Positions 36,914-48,730 of a stretch of 64,000 bases of DNA are shown one piece after another. Position numbers and translations under genes: made by a program. Each line of letters opens with the position of its first letter. The first letter of the stretch is position 1. This DNA is from Trichinella spiralis (taxonomy: Eukaryota > Nematoda > Enoplea > Trichinellida > Trichinellidae): positions 12,934,850-12,998,849 of the forward strand of contig CM012955.1 in NCBI GenBank assembly GCA_000181795.3, read 5' to 3'. Under the pieces are notes generated by a model. The model saw nothing but the letters and a program-made list of their open reading frames with translations. It made no database searches and was not told where the DNA came from.

Positions 36914-38551
36914 TTTTAAAAGTAATATTTAATTTTATTTTACTCCGCAGAAATCTCATTATATTTACAGTTCTCCGCATTCACAATTTTATACAAATGC
37001 AGAATGTATTTTTTTCCTTACTTTCAGGGTTTCGATTTATAATTGTAAATGTTCATGCACCAATAATCACTGTAAATGTTTGCTTCACATATACAAAGTT
37101 ATACATACTGTACACTGAAAGGACAGAATCAGTGAGAAGCAACATTTCTGAAAAAGCTTATTTTCAGTGCTACCATCAACCAGATGATGCATCTGCAATT
37201 GTTGTCCATTCATATTGTCCAATCATCACGTCAGCGACTGCTTTACAATTTTCATTTTTGTTTTCTACAAATAAATTTTTTCTAATAGTCTCGCAACGTT
37301 GAATTTGTCGTTCAGTTATGAATTATTGTAGTTGTTTTTTTGTTTTTGAAATTATAGTTTCAGAAACATGCCAAAATGATCGTTATGGAATTGCGTCTGA
37401 AATTCATATTTCGCTCTTCGGTCACGCCTGACACTTTCACCTATTAACAATGCTCAGTTGAAATGCGGAAATTTTCATCAAAAACGATTCTATTTTCAAA
37501 AAAGATATATTATTCAATTAGAATTTTTAATGTTAATCCATTAATTAATACCCTTTTGTCAATACATTGTTCAATTAAATTAGTATTCACATCGAAGACA
37601 CAAATGTTATTGCAGATGTTGAAATTGATTTTTGCAATAATTGCAATTATTAAGAAATAATTTTGTTTTCAAAATCAGAAAGTTTTCACAATACTTTTTA
37701 AATAAAGATAATAGAAATAAATGAAAATATTTTTAAAATGACCAGTTGATTAAAGTTCAATATTTAATCGAAGAAATCTACTACAATTGTCTGTTAGTAA
37801 AAATTCTATGAAACTGGTCCAGTTTTCAGATATTGGAAAACTTGACAATAATTTGGAATAAATCTCCAGTTGTAATACTAGCTTTGTATAGAAATAATTT
37901 TCGAGAAGTGTGATTTATTATTTTTCAATGCTAACATAATTACCAAAAGAAAAACAACATCAGATGCACAATACTGACAGCATGAAATAACTGATGGGGT
38001 TGCATGGTCTGAAAGCAATACTTTATTTAGCACATGAAAAGCACTAATGCTAAGTATCCTCAAAAGATGATAAAAGGAACGAACCTATGTTGATTATCAA
38101 ACATTTTACAGCCATATGAAAGTAAATTTATGACACATTAAGCATATCATATATGATTATATGGTACTAAGTTATCTGTGCTATAGATTGTGCAATTCCA
38201 CAAACACTTTGTGAGTTGACTAGAAAATCCAAGAATCGTTGGGAAATCAAATTAGGCGGTGCAGCGGCGGCAACAGTTGGGACAGTTGTCGCAACAGTTT
38301 CAACATTTACCACTTACCTTATTACTAGTGCGTCGTTTCTTTTGATAGCTTCAGGCAGTTTTGAAGCAACATCCAATCAGCATCAGTTTTGAATTGAAAA
38401 ATTTGAATACTAGCAAAATGAATAAACTACTCTGCTCAGATCAGCACACAGATTAATTCGCCTGCTGATCATTTGATCCGCTTGCTCTTCTGAACTTCCT
38501 CTCTGCAAACTGATAACGTCACTATTCATTGTTAGCCATCCCACACTGAAA
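36914..38551. other. Region downstream of the cotransporter with one orphan Gly/Ala/Thr-rich frame
   Basis: The left part should be the 3' untranslated region of the cotransporter. From about 38169 to 38392 (plus) a stop-bounded frame without an ATG contains CAIPQTLCELTRKSKNRWEI followed by a membrane-like stretch rich in G, A, T and V (GGAAAATVGTVVATVSTFTT) and ends TSNQHQF-stop. An acceptor-like GTGCTATAG precedes it. It could be a terminal exon of an unrecognised gene, but no partner exon was found. Confidence 0.3.
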
Positions 38552-39184
38552 ATGGCGAGGATGAGGGCTGAAGAGTTCAATGGTTACCTCAAGAGGTTTT
38601 TGCTCAAGCATCCCTGTACGTTGGAAATAGTCCAGAGAATACAAAGCCACAACTATGTGTAAGTAATTCAAACCTGTTAGAAAATTATATTTCATCCAGA
38701 TCATATCGTATTATTCTCCAGTTTACCAAAAGATAAACAGAAACCCCAAACTAAAATTTACAATTTGAGATGTTAAATAAACTTTCAGGGTAGACCCGAT
38801 TCCCTCCCCCACCCATCAACGAATTCTGACTGCCTTTTCGCAGAGAATTTCATTGGCTGCTGCTCTAATACATGCATCTAAATTCCACAAAAATGAAATA
38901 TGGGGTTCGCTTATGAATTTGCATAGTGATTTATTGGCCCAAAACTGGAGAAGCATGGGCGATTGTGCGCAATATAGTGGTAAGTTTATTGCTGTAGACT
39001 CAACGTTCTTATTAACCGTAATCGGAGAAGGACTGTTATTCTTGCGAAAGTTTCTGTAGCGATGTACAAATTCACTGACCTGCAAAGTGCCGGCCAATTT
39101 CATCGTCTATAACAAATTGATTTGTTGATTGCAGAAATCTACATTATAATATGCGGTGATTTATATTTCGTAATTAAGAAATGA
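38552..39184 (+). CDS. Unassigned small gene model, three exons
   Basis: Exons 38552-38658, 38789-38979 and 39135-39184 join in frame (phases 2 and 1) to 115 residues. Exon 1 begins MARMRAEEFNGYLKRFLLKH, and exon 2 includes SLAAALIHASKFHKNEIW and LHSDLLAQNWRSMGDCAQYS. Codon composition here is less AT-biased than the flanks and the donors are consensus GTAAGT, which argues for coding. I do not recognise the family; the spacing of a lone HP and later hydrophobic helix faintly recalls the N-terminus of peroxin-16, but not enough to name it. The last exon is short and runs into a dispersed repeat, so the model may be a fragment whose downstream part was lost. Reading through the second donor instead would give a hydrophobic C-terminal tail. 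Confidence 0.4.
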
Positions 39185-39400
39185 TATTCAGTGATTTCGT
39201 TAGCAGTTTCATCATCACAAGACATGCATTTAATATTAACTTTTAATGGATCTTGATATGATGAACCACGTGTATGCTTGTGCATTTTGTAATACAGATA
39301 GAAAGTTTATTTAATTGAAAAAATGAAATATATTCATTGAAATTGATAAATGAGCGGGCTATTGTAAAATAGGAAGACAAATTGTTTTCCAATGAGAACA
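39172..39400 (+). repeat. Dispersed direct repeat, copy 1
   Basis: The segment can be aligned by eye with 42259-42480 in the same orientation. Shared blocks include CAGTTTCATCATCACAAG, TTTTAATGGATCTT and ATATGATGAA; substitutions and small indels are scattered. There is no coding signal and no visible terminal repeats. The repeat family is unknown. Confidence 0.65.
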
Positions 39401-39700
39401 TGGCAAAACAGAATAGTAACGCGTTCATCGGTGATAAGAAGAATAAATACCGTCATCAATTATTGACTATGATCGGATGCATACATATAATTCACTTTCA
39501 ATTATGCCAATGCAGCATTTTTCCCAATGCACGTCTGAATATACTAGTAAAATGTATATTATTTGTGACATTGAAGTGATTAAATGAGAACAAGCATATT
39601 AAAATAATTTTATTAATATATAAAAAATTTTTACACCAAATATTGTTAAAAAAATTTTTAAGCGGTAAGCAATAATGTGAAAAATTGTTATCAATTAATA

Positions 39701-40615
39701 TTATATGTCTGGATTATGTTTATCAGTATCATTCTCTTTGTTGTCAGAAGAAAGCGCTTTGGTAACAGATGAATCTATTACTTGATTTTCTTTCTGCAAT
39801 TCGCCACTAGATGCGTCATTTTCTTTGGGATTAGCACTGTCTGGTGTATTTTCTTTTATTTGTTCGGTAGCTTCTGATATACCACTTTCATTCCCTTCTA
39901 CCATTTTTTCTTTTTCGTGCTCAGTAATAATACTTATCTTTTCTTCTTTCGCTTGCTTCTCAAATTCATTTTGGGGTGTTTCATTTTCTTGAAAATCTTG
40001 CTTGTTTGTTGCTTCATTATTATTTAAATTCACAACTTGCCCAGATTCTGTTTTCAAACGTTTGCTCTTATCAATTTTACTTAATTCACCTTTAATGATA
40101 TCATCTGGTAGTTCTACAATGTTAGAGTCACCAAAAAGCTGATCCACCGCTGATTCACTAGGAGGCATCTTTTCAACAAATTTCGGGATCTCTGATTGCT
40201 TTTCCACACATTCTCCTTCAACTGTTTGCTCATAACTGACGCTTATAACGTGGCGGGTAGTAATTTTTGGAGGTTCTTTTCCTTTCCAAAATAGGATTGC
40301 CGGATTTACCATCCAATTCTCTGGAACAACAGCAAAGTAAATGGATACATGATCATCAGTGCAGTCAAATCCCTCTTTCGAAACAGTTTCAAGCATCAGA
40401 GTCAAGTTGACTGTTGTACACGGGTCAATAAATGCATATGGTGGCTTGATGTAAAGCATATTTCTTCTAGTTGAGTGTATTTTATAGGAGATTTTCCAGG
40501 GTGTTGGATTTGAGATTGCCACATCAATACATCTGGTATCATTGTAAGATGGCGTTAGTTTTACACAGCACAAGGAAACAGTTATTTCGGATAAAATTGT
40601 TTCTTCGTTTTCCAT
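39701..40615 (-). CDS. MSP-domain protein with charged C-terminal tail
   Basis: Major-sperm-protein domains are immunoglobulin-like modules found in nematode sperm cytoskeletal proteins and in VAP-type membrane contact proteins. This single-exon 304-residue product has the domain at roughly residues 10-125. Landmarks are ISNPTPWKISYKIHSTRRN, LYIKPPYAFIDPCTTVNLTL and the later strand DHVSIYFAVVPENW. Residues from about 150 on are low-complexity and rich in E, K, N, S and Q, probably disordered. No transmembrane anchor is seen at the C-terminus, so it is not a typical VAP. It is much longer than the roughly 127-residue canonical MSPs. AATAAA in the sense orientation lies about 90 bases past the stop (39609-39614). 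A role in sperm or in protein scaffolding is inference only. Confidence 0.8.
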   Translation of the reverse strand: MENEETILSEITVSLCCVKLTPSYNDTRCIDVAISNPTPWKISYKIHSTRRNMLYIKPPYAFIDPCTTVNLTLMLETVSKEGFDCTDDHVSIYFAVVPENWMVNPAILFWKGKEPPKITTRHVISVSYEQTVEGECVEKQSEIPKFVEKMPPSESAVDQLFGDSNIVELPDDIIKGELSKIDKSKRLKTESGQVVNLNNNEATNKQDFQENETPQNEFEKQAKEEKISIITEHEKEKMVEGNESGISEATEQIKENTPDSANPKENDASSGELQKENQVIDSSVTKALSSDNKENDTDKHNPDI

Positions 40616-42258
40616 TTCAAAATTCCACTGTCGAATTCAGTTCGCTAATTTTACGCGTTCCTCGAGCTCCTCCACACAGACAATAATATTATGAATTGTA
40701 ACGAACACTACTCTATCATACTTTACAGCAAATGTTTAAATTTGCACAACTTTAAAATTATCTGAATTTAAAATATAATTTTCCGTCTGCATAGATCAAA
40801 AAACTTCATAACCTGTAATGTGTTTTAATGCTACGTTGATGTTTAAAGCTAATTCTATTCCATTAATTTAAAATTACTGGCGTTTTTTGGTTAAATCATG
40901 ACGGTTCTAAACTGTTGCTCTATTGGGAAAGATATGAAAATTAATGAAAACCACGGTTACTGTACATTTCCTTTTATCCGGTGGCGGTATTATTTTCAAA
41001 TTGTTTTACGAATATTAGATATTCAGGTACAAATCATTAGCAACAATAGCAACAACAATAATAACAAACAAAACGCAAAATATAATTCATTAGATCAGAA
41101 GTAGAATAAAATGCATTTTAAGATCAAAGAAGTAATGAAGTATTAAATACAAAATTACATAAAATTGAATGGGTCAAAAATAAGAAACTTGAATTAGAAT
41201 AGTCAAATGGAAAAACTAATTTTCATATTTTATACTGATATTGCATGCAGGTTAAGAAAATTAACTATTCATTTAAACGTTCCCTTTTTATTATCAATTT
41301 TGATTCTGTGTTTTGTCGTTAACGCAGTTTCTGAATACAACATTCATTATAGCAGAGGTCGATTTAAATCAATTTCAAAGATGAAAAAAGAATCAAATGA
41401 ACAAATGATGATCATTTAATAAATCATTACATAGGATGCTTTTTCATAAATAAATTTACGCATATTTTTAAAATAATTATGAATAATTCAATCAGCAGTG
41501 GATTATTGAAAATGTTCTTGTGCATGTCAAGCGAGCAGCAACAATATTTAATTGCAAGTTTCGCCGTAAATTTACCAATTTATGTTACATTCTCAAGATT
41601 AAATTGAAAAATTATCTTCAAAAAGAAATAATTTATTGTTGACGGTAAGATTAAATCAAATAATGCTAACAGCGCAGCGTCTGTTTGCTATGCAAATTTA
41701 CATCGACTCACAATAATATTTTTAGCAAATAAGGCGATTGTTTAGTTGTCTAATTGCTCATTGCCCATTGTTGCTATATGAAAGAGATTTGACTTTGTTC
41801 GGTTATTTGATTTTATTATAGTACATGTTATAAATTTTCAGATCTGACTGAATTTGTTCAGTTTCCATTCCAAGTCATTGTTTATCATACCTGATACTTT
41901 ATATCTAAGTGTGCCTGCTCTTTTCGTGCTCAATTTTGCCTTCATATGTTCTATTGATATCTTGATCAGCTTTCAATTTGAATAAATCAGCGTTGGTTAC
42001 ATTTATTTCTCAGTCATTTTCAAATCAACGACGTTTAATTAGTTTTGAATATTTTTTAATAGGATTTATGAGAAATGTTAAAAAACAAATTCCAAATAAT
42101 GCAATTTAATTTTATGACTGACGTGCTGAATTTGGATTAATTTGGTTGAAGTTGCACAAATTCAAACTGATTGTTGTCGTCAATTATTACATACATATCA
42201 AATTTACATACAAAAGCAATTTTGTTTTCTTTCCCAGCTTCACAATAAATCACTGTAG
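40616..42258. other. Gene-free AT-rich stretch upstream of the MSP-domain gene
   Basis: This contains the promoter side of the minus-strand MSP-domain gene. Short frames near 40.9-41.4 kb are AT-rich; one encodes a hydrophobic LLSILILCFVVNAVS stretch but has no supporting splice or start context. Nothing else was seen. Confidence 0.35.
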
Positions 42259-42480
42259 ATTAAGGAATCATATTCAGTTATTTCGTTAACAGTTTCATCA
42301 TCACAAGCCATGTATTTAATATTACCTTTTAATGGATCTTTATATGATGAATCATGTGAATGTATGTCACATTTTCAATATTAATAGTAGGTTTATTCAA
42401 TTGTAAAATGAAGTGCATTTATTCAAATTAATAAATGATCATGTAAATGTGACAATGGAAGACTATTTAATTTGAAACCA
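42259..42480 (+). repeat. Dispersed direct repeat, copy 2
   Basis: Partner of 39172-39400 in the same orientation, sharing the CAGTTTCATCATCACAAG and TTTTAATGGATCTT blocks. Both copies start with ATTAAG-AATNATATTCAG. The divergence suggests an old insertion or duplication. Confidence 0.65.
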
Positions 42481-45450
42481 AAAGGTGACAAAAGAGCAGT
42501 ACAATCAAGCATGCAACGTGATTCACTTCGGCTGAACATGCATAACAAGTAAATGTTTTTTATCCTGATGGTGATATGCCAAGTTGCTGTTATCTTATCC
42601 GTTAACTATGAGCCTTGATATGACTAACAGCAATTTTTCTTATTTTGCGCTGAGATATGCTGACATTTATATTATTCCTTCTTTCTGCAGTTGTATGTAA
42701 AATTATCTCTACATCTCTCTGACAACTTTGTTATATTAAGATTGTCACTCTTGTTTTGTCAAATTTTGTAATATCTGCTTCTGTTTTCTGCTTATAGTGA
42801 AAGGTTTATTTATTATCTTATTCTTTGAAGGTATCGACATATTCTCTTTCTTGGTTAACCTCGTGAGTTTCAACCTATTTTGTCGTGGCATATTCACTGG
42901 TAACGCATTGTGATTGTGATTTAAGCTTTCATGAATTTCCGCTTGATTTCTTGACTTTATTCCGTGTTATCTACACATGTTCATCGCATGTATGGGAAGA
43001 TCAGCGTGTCCTCATTGGCACCTGTTTATGTTTGCGGCGTTGAAAGTTTGCAATATGACGGTTCTGTTTGCCTTGCTTTTATTATTTGTGAAATTGTTCA
43101 TGTGGGCCCTCCCCATCAATACCATATCTAGCAGTTTAAAAATTAGAAGTTTTGAAAAATGACCGCAACACTGCTGATGATTAGTTGTGCATTTAGATAG
43201 TTTGCAGTGAGCAATGTTAATTAGAAAAGGAAGGCATTTGGGATATTTCATTGCTAAATTTGCATTTTGAACACAATTTTAAATTGTAATTTTCCAATTT
43301 ATTTTGATCTAAAAGTGAACCAACGGAAGAAAATGCTAAGAATTATTATGTGAATAAAACGCGACAGTTTCCAACTTACAATTCTAAATAAATTGTGTAC
43401 CGTGTGTGGATTAGTTGTATGTCTCATATACTCTTTATATGAATCGATAAAAAATAGAAATAAAAAATACTTAACGACATCAAAACATCAGTTTGAATGA
43501 ATTTATAATGTAATTTAACCCCGTAACGTGGTTGAAAGTGGAAAAGATTTCTAGCTCTTAGACGTAGCCAATTATTGGCATCTCTGATAATCGGATAGAT
43601 AAAAAAATGGATTCAGTAAATCCATCGACACATCTTGGGTATTGACCAAGATCAACGGACTGTACTGCTCAGCTGACTGCTGAAGCTGACCATAAGGTCC
43701 GTAACAACCAATTATTGCATTGGTTTGTTATAGCAGATGATTAGCTTGTGAAAGCGCGTGCTGAATTGCGCTGTTACAGGCATATGTTTTACATGTGGCT
43801 AGCAGATTCGAACCCTCCACCCCATGATTATTGGGTAGGGTAATTTGCACGCGGACAACCTGCTGCCCGATGTAGATAGAATTTAACTTCTATATATATT
43901 GAGTTTTACAGATTGTTATCTTTCTGAAATTAATACCATTTCTAGTATTCCGCTGCTCGATTCTCATTTATATGAAATATTCCACATTTCATAGACATTT
44001 CAGCTATTTAGCTTTCAGCCACTGGACGCAAAGCTTCATCTGAAAACCTTTACAATTTATAATACTCACATTCTCGCTTCATAGTAATAACAGAAAACAA
44101 CAACTTTTGAATAATTGCTATGATTTTTCTATTCCAATTTTTACCTTATTTACATTTATCAATAATTTGTGATTTTCTCTTTCTTATCTTTGCCATTGCT
44201 TCATATTTTCTCCTTTTCGCGTCCAGAGAGCAGTCCATAGATATATTCCTTAGATGCTTAATGTTATGTTTTCCGTACGAACTTCTTATTAGGTAAATAA
44301 CGTTGAGTAACGTTGAATCTGATTGAATATAACTTCAAGAAAAGTAAACAAAATCTCAATTCTGTTGACCTATAGATTTGATTTCTAGAAAAGCCGCTAG
44401 CTTAATTAAGTGTTTCTTGTGAAGAAATGCAAAATGCATATCCTATCAAAAAGCTCAGCCACAACAGTCTCTGGGACAAGACATTTAAAATGCAATGAAC
44501 ATCTGTCCTATTATGTGATTCTAAGCAAGTTTTCATTCTTGAAAATGTTTGTGGCTTGTACGCCTTTTTGAAAATTTGGCAAGACATATTACACATGTAA
44601 TATTAGTTCAATATTCCCTTGGGTAAACTTTCAATATATTACTCTATGAAAATGGAGAATAATGATTGACATTGCAGTACATACTGGCATTGAATGTTTT
44701 TATCAGTAAGTAACTTCTTAATTGTTTGCAATATAGCAAATAACTGTGATTAACAATAATGTTAATCGTGATTTGAACATTGTTCCAAGTTCAAATGTAA
44801 TTTGAAATGCAAGATAAGTATTTCAAAGTAAAATTATCATCCACTGAATAATTCATTTCAACCGTATGCTCTGTAGAATAACCGACTCGCACAATATTTT
44901 CAGGCTTATGGAAAACCATTTTTATTGTTTCTAAATATTGTTGAGTGAATATTTTCAACACTGTATTATCAAATATAATATTCCTGTTGGAGTAATTATT
45001 AATTTCCTATTTTTAGCATTATTTCACGCTCCGTTGTAATAAACCGAACCGAATTCTTAACAAAATTGATACTAATATTCGTTACTGTCGATTGATGGAA
45101 AATTACTTTATAAAAATTAATAAAACGGTATTTCATGCATATTTATTAAACTGCTATTAATTAGTGCATTCTCAATTATTCTCTTTAAAATTCTTTTCGA
45201 GAGCGTTTATATTGAAAAGATCACATCAAAGACGCCACCATGAACGATGCGGTCAACTTTCCACATCTATTCGAACAGTTACTGATTTATCCAACTCATT
45301 TTGGGAGACAAATATTTATTTTAAAAATCTTTTAAATTCCATGGGCTGTTGTAGGCGATGTTTATTGAAAACATGTGTATCACAATCTAAAATAAATTCA
45401 AATTTTAATCTGGTAAATGTTAAATTAGGTTATAGTGGCATGCTCTAAAG
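42481..45450. other. Gene-free stretch
   Basis: No supported gene. The segment at about 43570-43870 is less AT-rich than its surroundings and resembles decayed repeat sequence; it includes a tRNA B-box-like string on the minus strand near 43803-43819 that does not fold into a tRNA. Frames near 42.98-43.16 kb and 45.16-45.45 kb are not family-like. Confidence 0.35.
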
Positions 45451-46058
45451 CAGTGGTTCTCAAAGTGTGGGTCGCGAGCAGTTTTTGGGTGGGTAGCGTA
45501 AAATATTAAAGTACGGGAGATTTTGTTAGGAGAGTGTGACTCATCGAAAATTTTTGGGTGAACAACTAAGCTGTGATTCAGTTACCTATGACCTGAGAAT
45601 CACTATTTCTGTACGGCTAGTGATAGCGCTCAGATGTTGTCCGTACCGGCATATCCACAAAAGCAGATGGAGAATTAATCGATTTGTCTGAAGATTCTTC
45701 GTTTAAAGTCAGTTTTGATCGTAGAATATAAAACAGTTTTGGCTATCAGTTCAAAACACGTATCCAACTCTTTCCACCGCAGCATTAAAAGTGCTGCTTC
45801 CTTTTACTACGTTAGTGTGGACATCGAAAAAGTCACCAGTCAAAGCATAAAGCAAGTCATCTGTTCGCATAAACCTCATTATGCATTTGACAAGTAAACT
45901 TATACATTATAATTAGGAGTACTCATTAAACGAATATTAAACGAATATTTTTAATTTCACCGCTCTTGTCTTTTAAAATACACCTGTAGGGAGGTGGGTC
46001 GTGAAAAATTACTGTTTTAGAAAGTGAGTCGCAGCCCAGAAAAGTTTGAGAACCACTG
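45451..46058 (+). mobile_element. Decayed hAT (Buster/ZBED-like) transposon with transposase remnant
   Basis: Terminal inverted repeats CAGTGGTTCTCAAA (left) and TTTGAGAACCACTG (right) are perfect over 14 bases. The flanking octamers CTCTAAAG and GCCTAATA both carry the central TA typical of hAT target sites. The interior holds the C-terminal dimerisation region of a hAT transposase in pieces: ELIDLSEDSSFKVSF at about 45670-45715, then after a frame change QFWLSVQNTYPTLS and KVLLPFTT at about 45731-45810. Stops and a frameshift make it non-functional, and the remaining transposase is deleted. Total length is 608 bases. The longest frame in it (45715-45897) is a shadow of the true transposase frame. 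Confidence 0.8.
45670..45860 (+). pseudogene. hAT transposase C-terminal domain remnant
   Basis: Two adjoining frames match the conserved end of hAT/ZBED5-type transposases (FWLSV, ALKVLLPF). The downstream LCESGFS-type block is missing, and stops occur within 60 codons. It lies wholly between the inverted repeats of the element at 45451-46058. Confidence 0.65.
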
Positions 46059-46844
46059 GCCTAATAAACACTTGTTTTTTGCTTTCTTGAGAGAAGCCCT
46101 ATGCAAATCTTTATTTGTTTGTATTGCGTTCAGTTATTCGTTTTCAGTTTTAATGATTGATGTTGAATGGTATGAGTTGAGTCTGCAATGATATTTTATT
46201 GTTTGTTTGTTATTTTGTTGTTTGCTTATTGTTGTACATTTTCTTTTTAGTTACTTCATCTACATTTGTAGAAAATCCTGCAAACATGATGGTCCCAATT
46301 TCAGGATTACATTGTACACAGTCTGTAGGTTATCCAAGCTTCTCTTTTCCAGATTTACTCTGAAGTGCACGTTGCCATCAATAAAAATGTTGGCGATACA
46401 TCCCTGTCGTTTGAAAATGTGTAAGGGACATTCAAGGCAATCTTCATATTATCATCTAGAAGAAATCATATCAATCTGTTGCTGATACAGATATGAAAAT
46501 TCAGCCTAATCTAATGAAGCATTGCCAGGTGTATAACACAAGAGGCGAAGAACGTTGTATTAAGGTGAATGACGTTTTCGCCTGGAAATGATCCTTGTTA
46601 AAGGCTGGTTATACGGTAACGATTTCTGTGATCATGAAAGTGATTTGTATGGCATTGGCCCTCTCCTCGGTTTAAAAATTCTGGCAATACTCATATCTTA
46701 ATACATAGGGAAGCTTCATACTTTTCAACGTATATCTCGAGAACCACGCAAACGATAGCGGCATGAATGTCTCTGTTGTACAAACCTAATAGTCTCTCAT
46801 CGATTGATGCCCATGAAGCCCATTTTTGGGGACCAAGGTTATTC

Positions 46845-47130
46845 TCGAAAATTGAAAAATTTCATGGGCTATAGACATGCTTTTTCTGTAAAAAACGGCG
46901 AAAATTTTTTTCGAAATTTCCACTTTTTTGCTTCCACTTAGAAACGACCCAATAGATGTAAAATAAATGCGCTCTAAAGTTGTCTACTGCCTATCTTAAT
47001 AAATGGTGAATTTGCCCATCAGTAACTTTCCTTCAACGGCAGCAATAACTACCAATTTTTGCACATGAGACATTTTTGATATCGAATTTATTAGACTTCT
47101 ACTAATTCATCGTTTTTTACGATCAATTTT
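46845..47130 (+). repeat. Dispersed repeat, copy A
   Basis: This aligns by eye with 48078-48730 in the same orientation. Shared strings include TTCTCGAAAATTG, AAATTTCATGGGCTATAGAC, CGGCGAAAAT, and, later, ACGACCCA and CTCTAAAGTT. Copy A is uninterrupted. No coding capacity was seen; the family is unknown. Confidence 0.6.
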
Positions 47131-48077
47131 ATTGAATTTCTGAAATTATTGTTGCTTAATAATCATTAATTGCTGCGAATCAAAACGAAAACGTTGGAAG
47201 TGTTTACTTTGCTGTAAAGTAAACATTTCATGGAATGCGGTGCCCATTACCATCTTTTTCATTTACTAAACTTCTCATTGATACCAAATGTGTGGCTTTT
47301 TGAATTCACTTTCGCTAAGTAACTATTTTGAAATGGTGATTTGCATAATGAGTAAAATATGCAGTTCCCCAGGGTGAAAATTCATTGCAAATGCAATGTA
47401 ATTAAATAAATTCAAAATTCATGTCAAACTATTGGGCGCACACATGGCATTTGTTCGAATTTTGAGAGGCATCCACCAGTAAGTAGAGTGTAAATTATTC
47501 CATGCTTCTCAGAAAGTACGGCGAATTATAAAATAATTTGATGATAAGTGCCAGCAATTGTGTGCCAATTAAAGGTATGTAAATTTTCAATAACCCGCAA
47601 TCCATGATTTTTTGAGAAATTTGATAAAGCTGACGGTTTGTGCATTTGAAATTTATAGAATAAAAAGACTCGCACATTGTACAAAAATAGCTTTAAAATG
47701 TGATACTTTTGGCGAATTTCTATATCTGAATTGGAATCGATAAAAAATTCAGTGAACAAAAGTTTTTAATTTTAACAGTTACTGTTGTACAAATGAAAAT
47801 CAGGAACAATTCTTATGAAAATAAATTCTTTTTTTTTTCAGATGAAAACATTGGTAGTACCGCTGGAAAAATGAATGAAACCATTCCGTATGCACATTCA
47901 TTTAACTTCTATTTTTCATTCATTTCTATTTCGACTCTTTTAAAATCCTATTTTGGTTTCACTTCTTTTGTCATATCCCAACAAATACTCACTCAGGAGC
48001 TGTCCGGATAATTTTATAATAATTGGAGAATAATTCGCTACCAATGTAAATCAATTGCCTTATTTTCTGGAGAAAAA

Positions 48078-48730
48078 TACTTTTTCTCGAAAATTGCAAA
48101 ATTTCATGGGCTATAGACTTGGGTTGTTTTGGCGAAAATCGGCGAAAATGTTTTTTTTCAAAATTTGGACTTTTTTGATTGTTATAGTTTAATATTAATA
48201 AAAGATAGTGTTTTGGAGAGTTTCTCCGGAAGCGGCCTAGTAGGTTTCAGGATGCTGTAAGCGATAAAGAAAAGTCAGGAACAAATTTTATGTGAAGAAA
48301 ATACTTCTCTTTGCTCGATTATTTAAACATTCGCAATAAACTTACACAAAATCATATTCCTTGCATACTTATTTACTGTTTACGTTTTACTTGTCTTCTT
48401 TTTCTTCCCACTTATATCGCATTTTTCTGCATTCGCTATTTTGTGAAAAATAGCCAAAAATATGTTGTACGAATTTCAACTCTTTGTGAGTGGTAGATGT
48501 TGACATTGATAAATAACATTGTTATGGATAGCTTCAACGCACACGACCCAGTAATTTTGGTATAAATTGCCTCTAAAGTTAGCGCATTGCGCCTACCATA
48601 ATATGAAGACAAGTTGCCAATCTGTAACTTCCTCGAAACGCAACTAGCATACGTGATTTTTAGCGTACGTAGAACTTTTGGCATTTGATTCATGTATGCA
48701 TTAAAATTCAACAACAACGATTATTACTCG
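48078..48730 (+). repeat. Dispersed repeat, copy B, interrupted by an insertion
   Basis: The same element as 46845-47130, but split by roughly 350 extra bases (about 48180-48530) between the GGACTTTTTT block and the CTTCAACGCACACGACCCA block. Part of the inserted stretch resembles 47795-47850 (shared CAGGAACAA), so it may be another repeat. Confidence 0.55.

Noticed and set aside
36997-37302. Open frame after the cotransporter stop
   Set aside because: It lies where the 3' untranslated region is expected and encodes no recognisable domain.
43803-43819. tRNA B-box-like string on the minus strand (GGGTTCGAATCTG)
   Set aside because: Flanking bases do not form a T stem or acceptor stem and no proper A box lies at the right distance; at most a remnant of a tRNA-derived repeat.
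45715-45897. 60-residue open frame inside the hAT element
   Set aside because: The transposase match lies in the neighbouring frames; this frame is an out-of-frame shadow.
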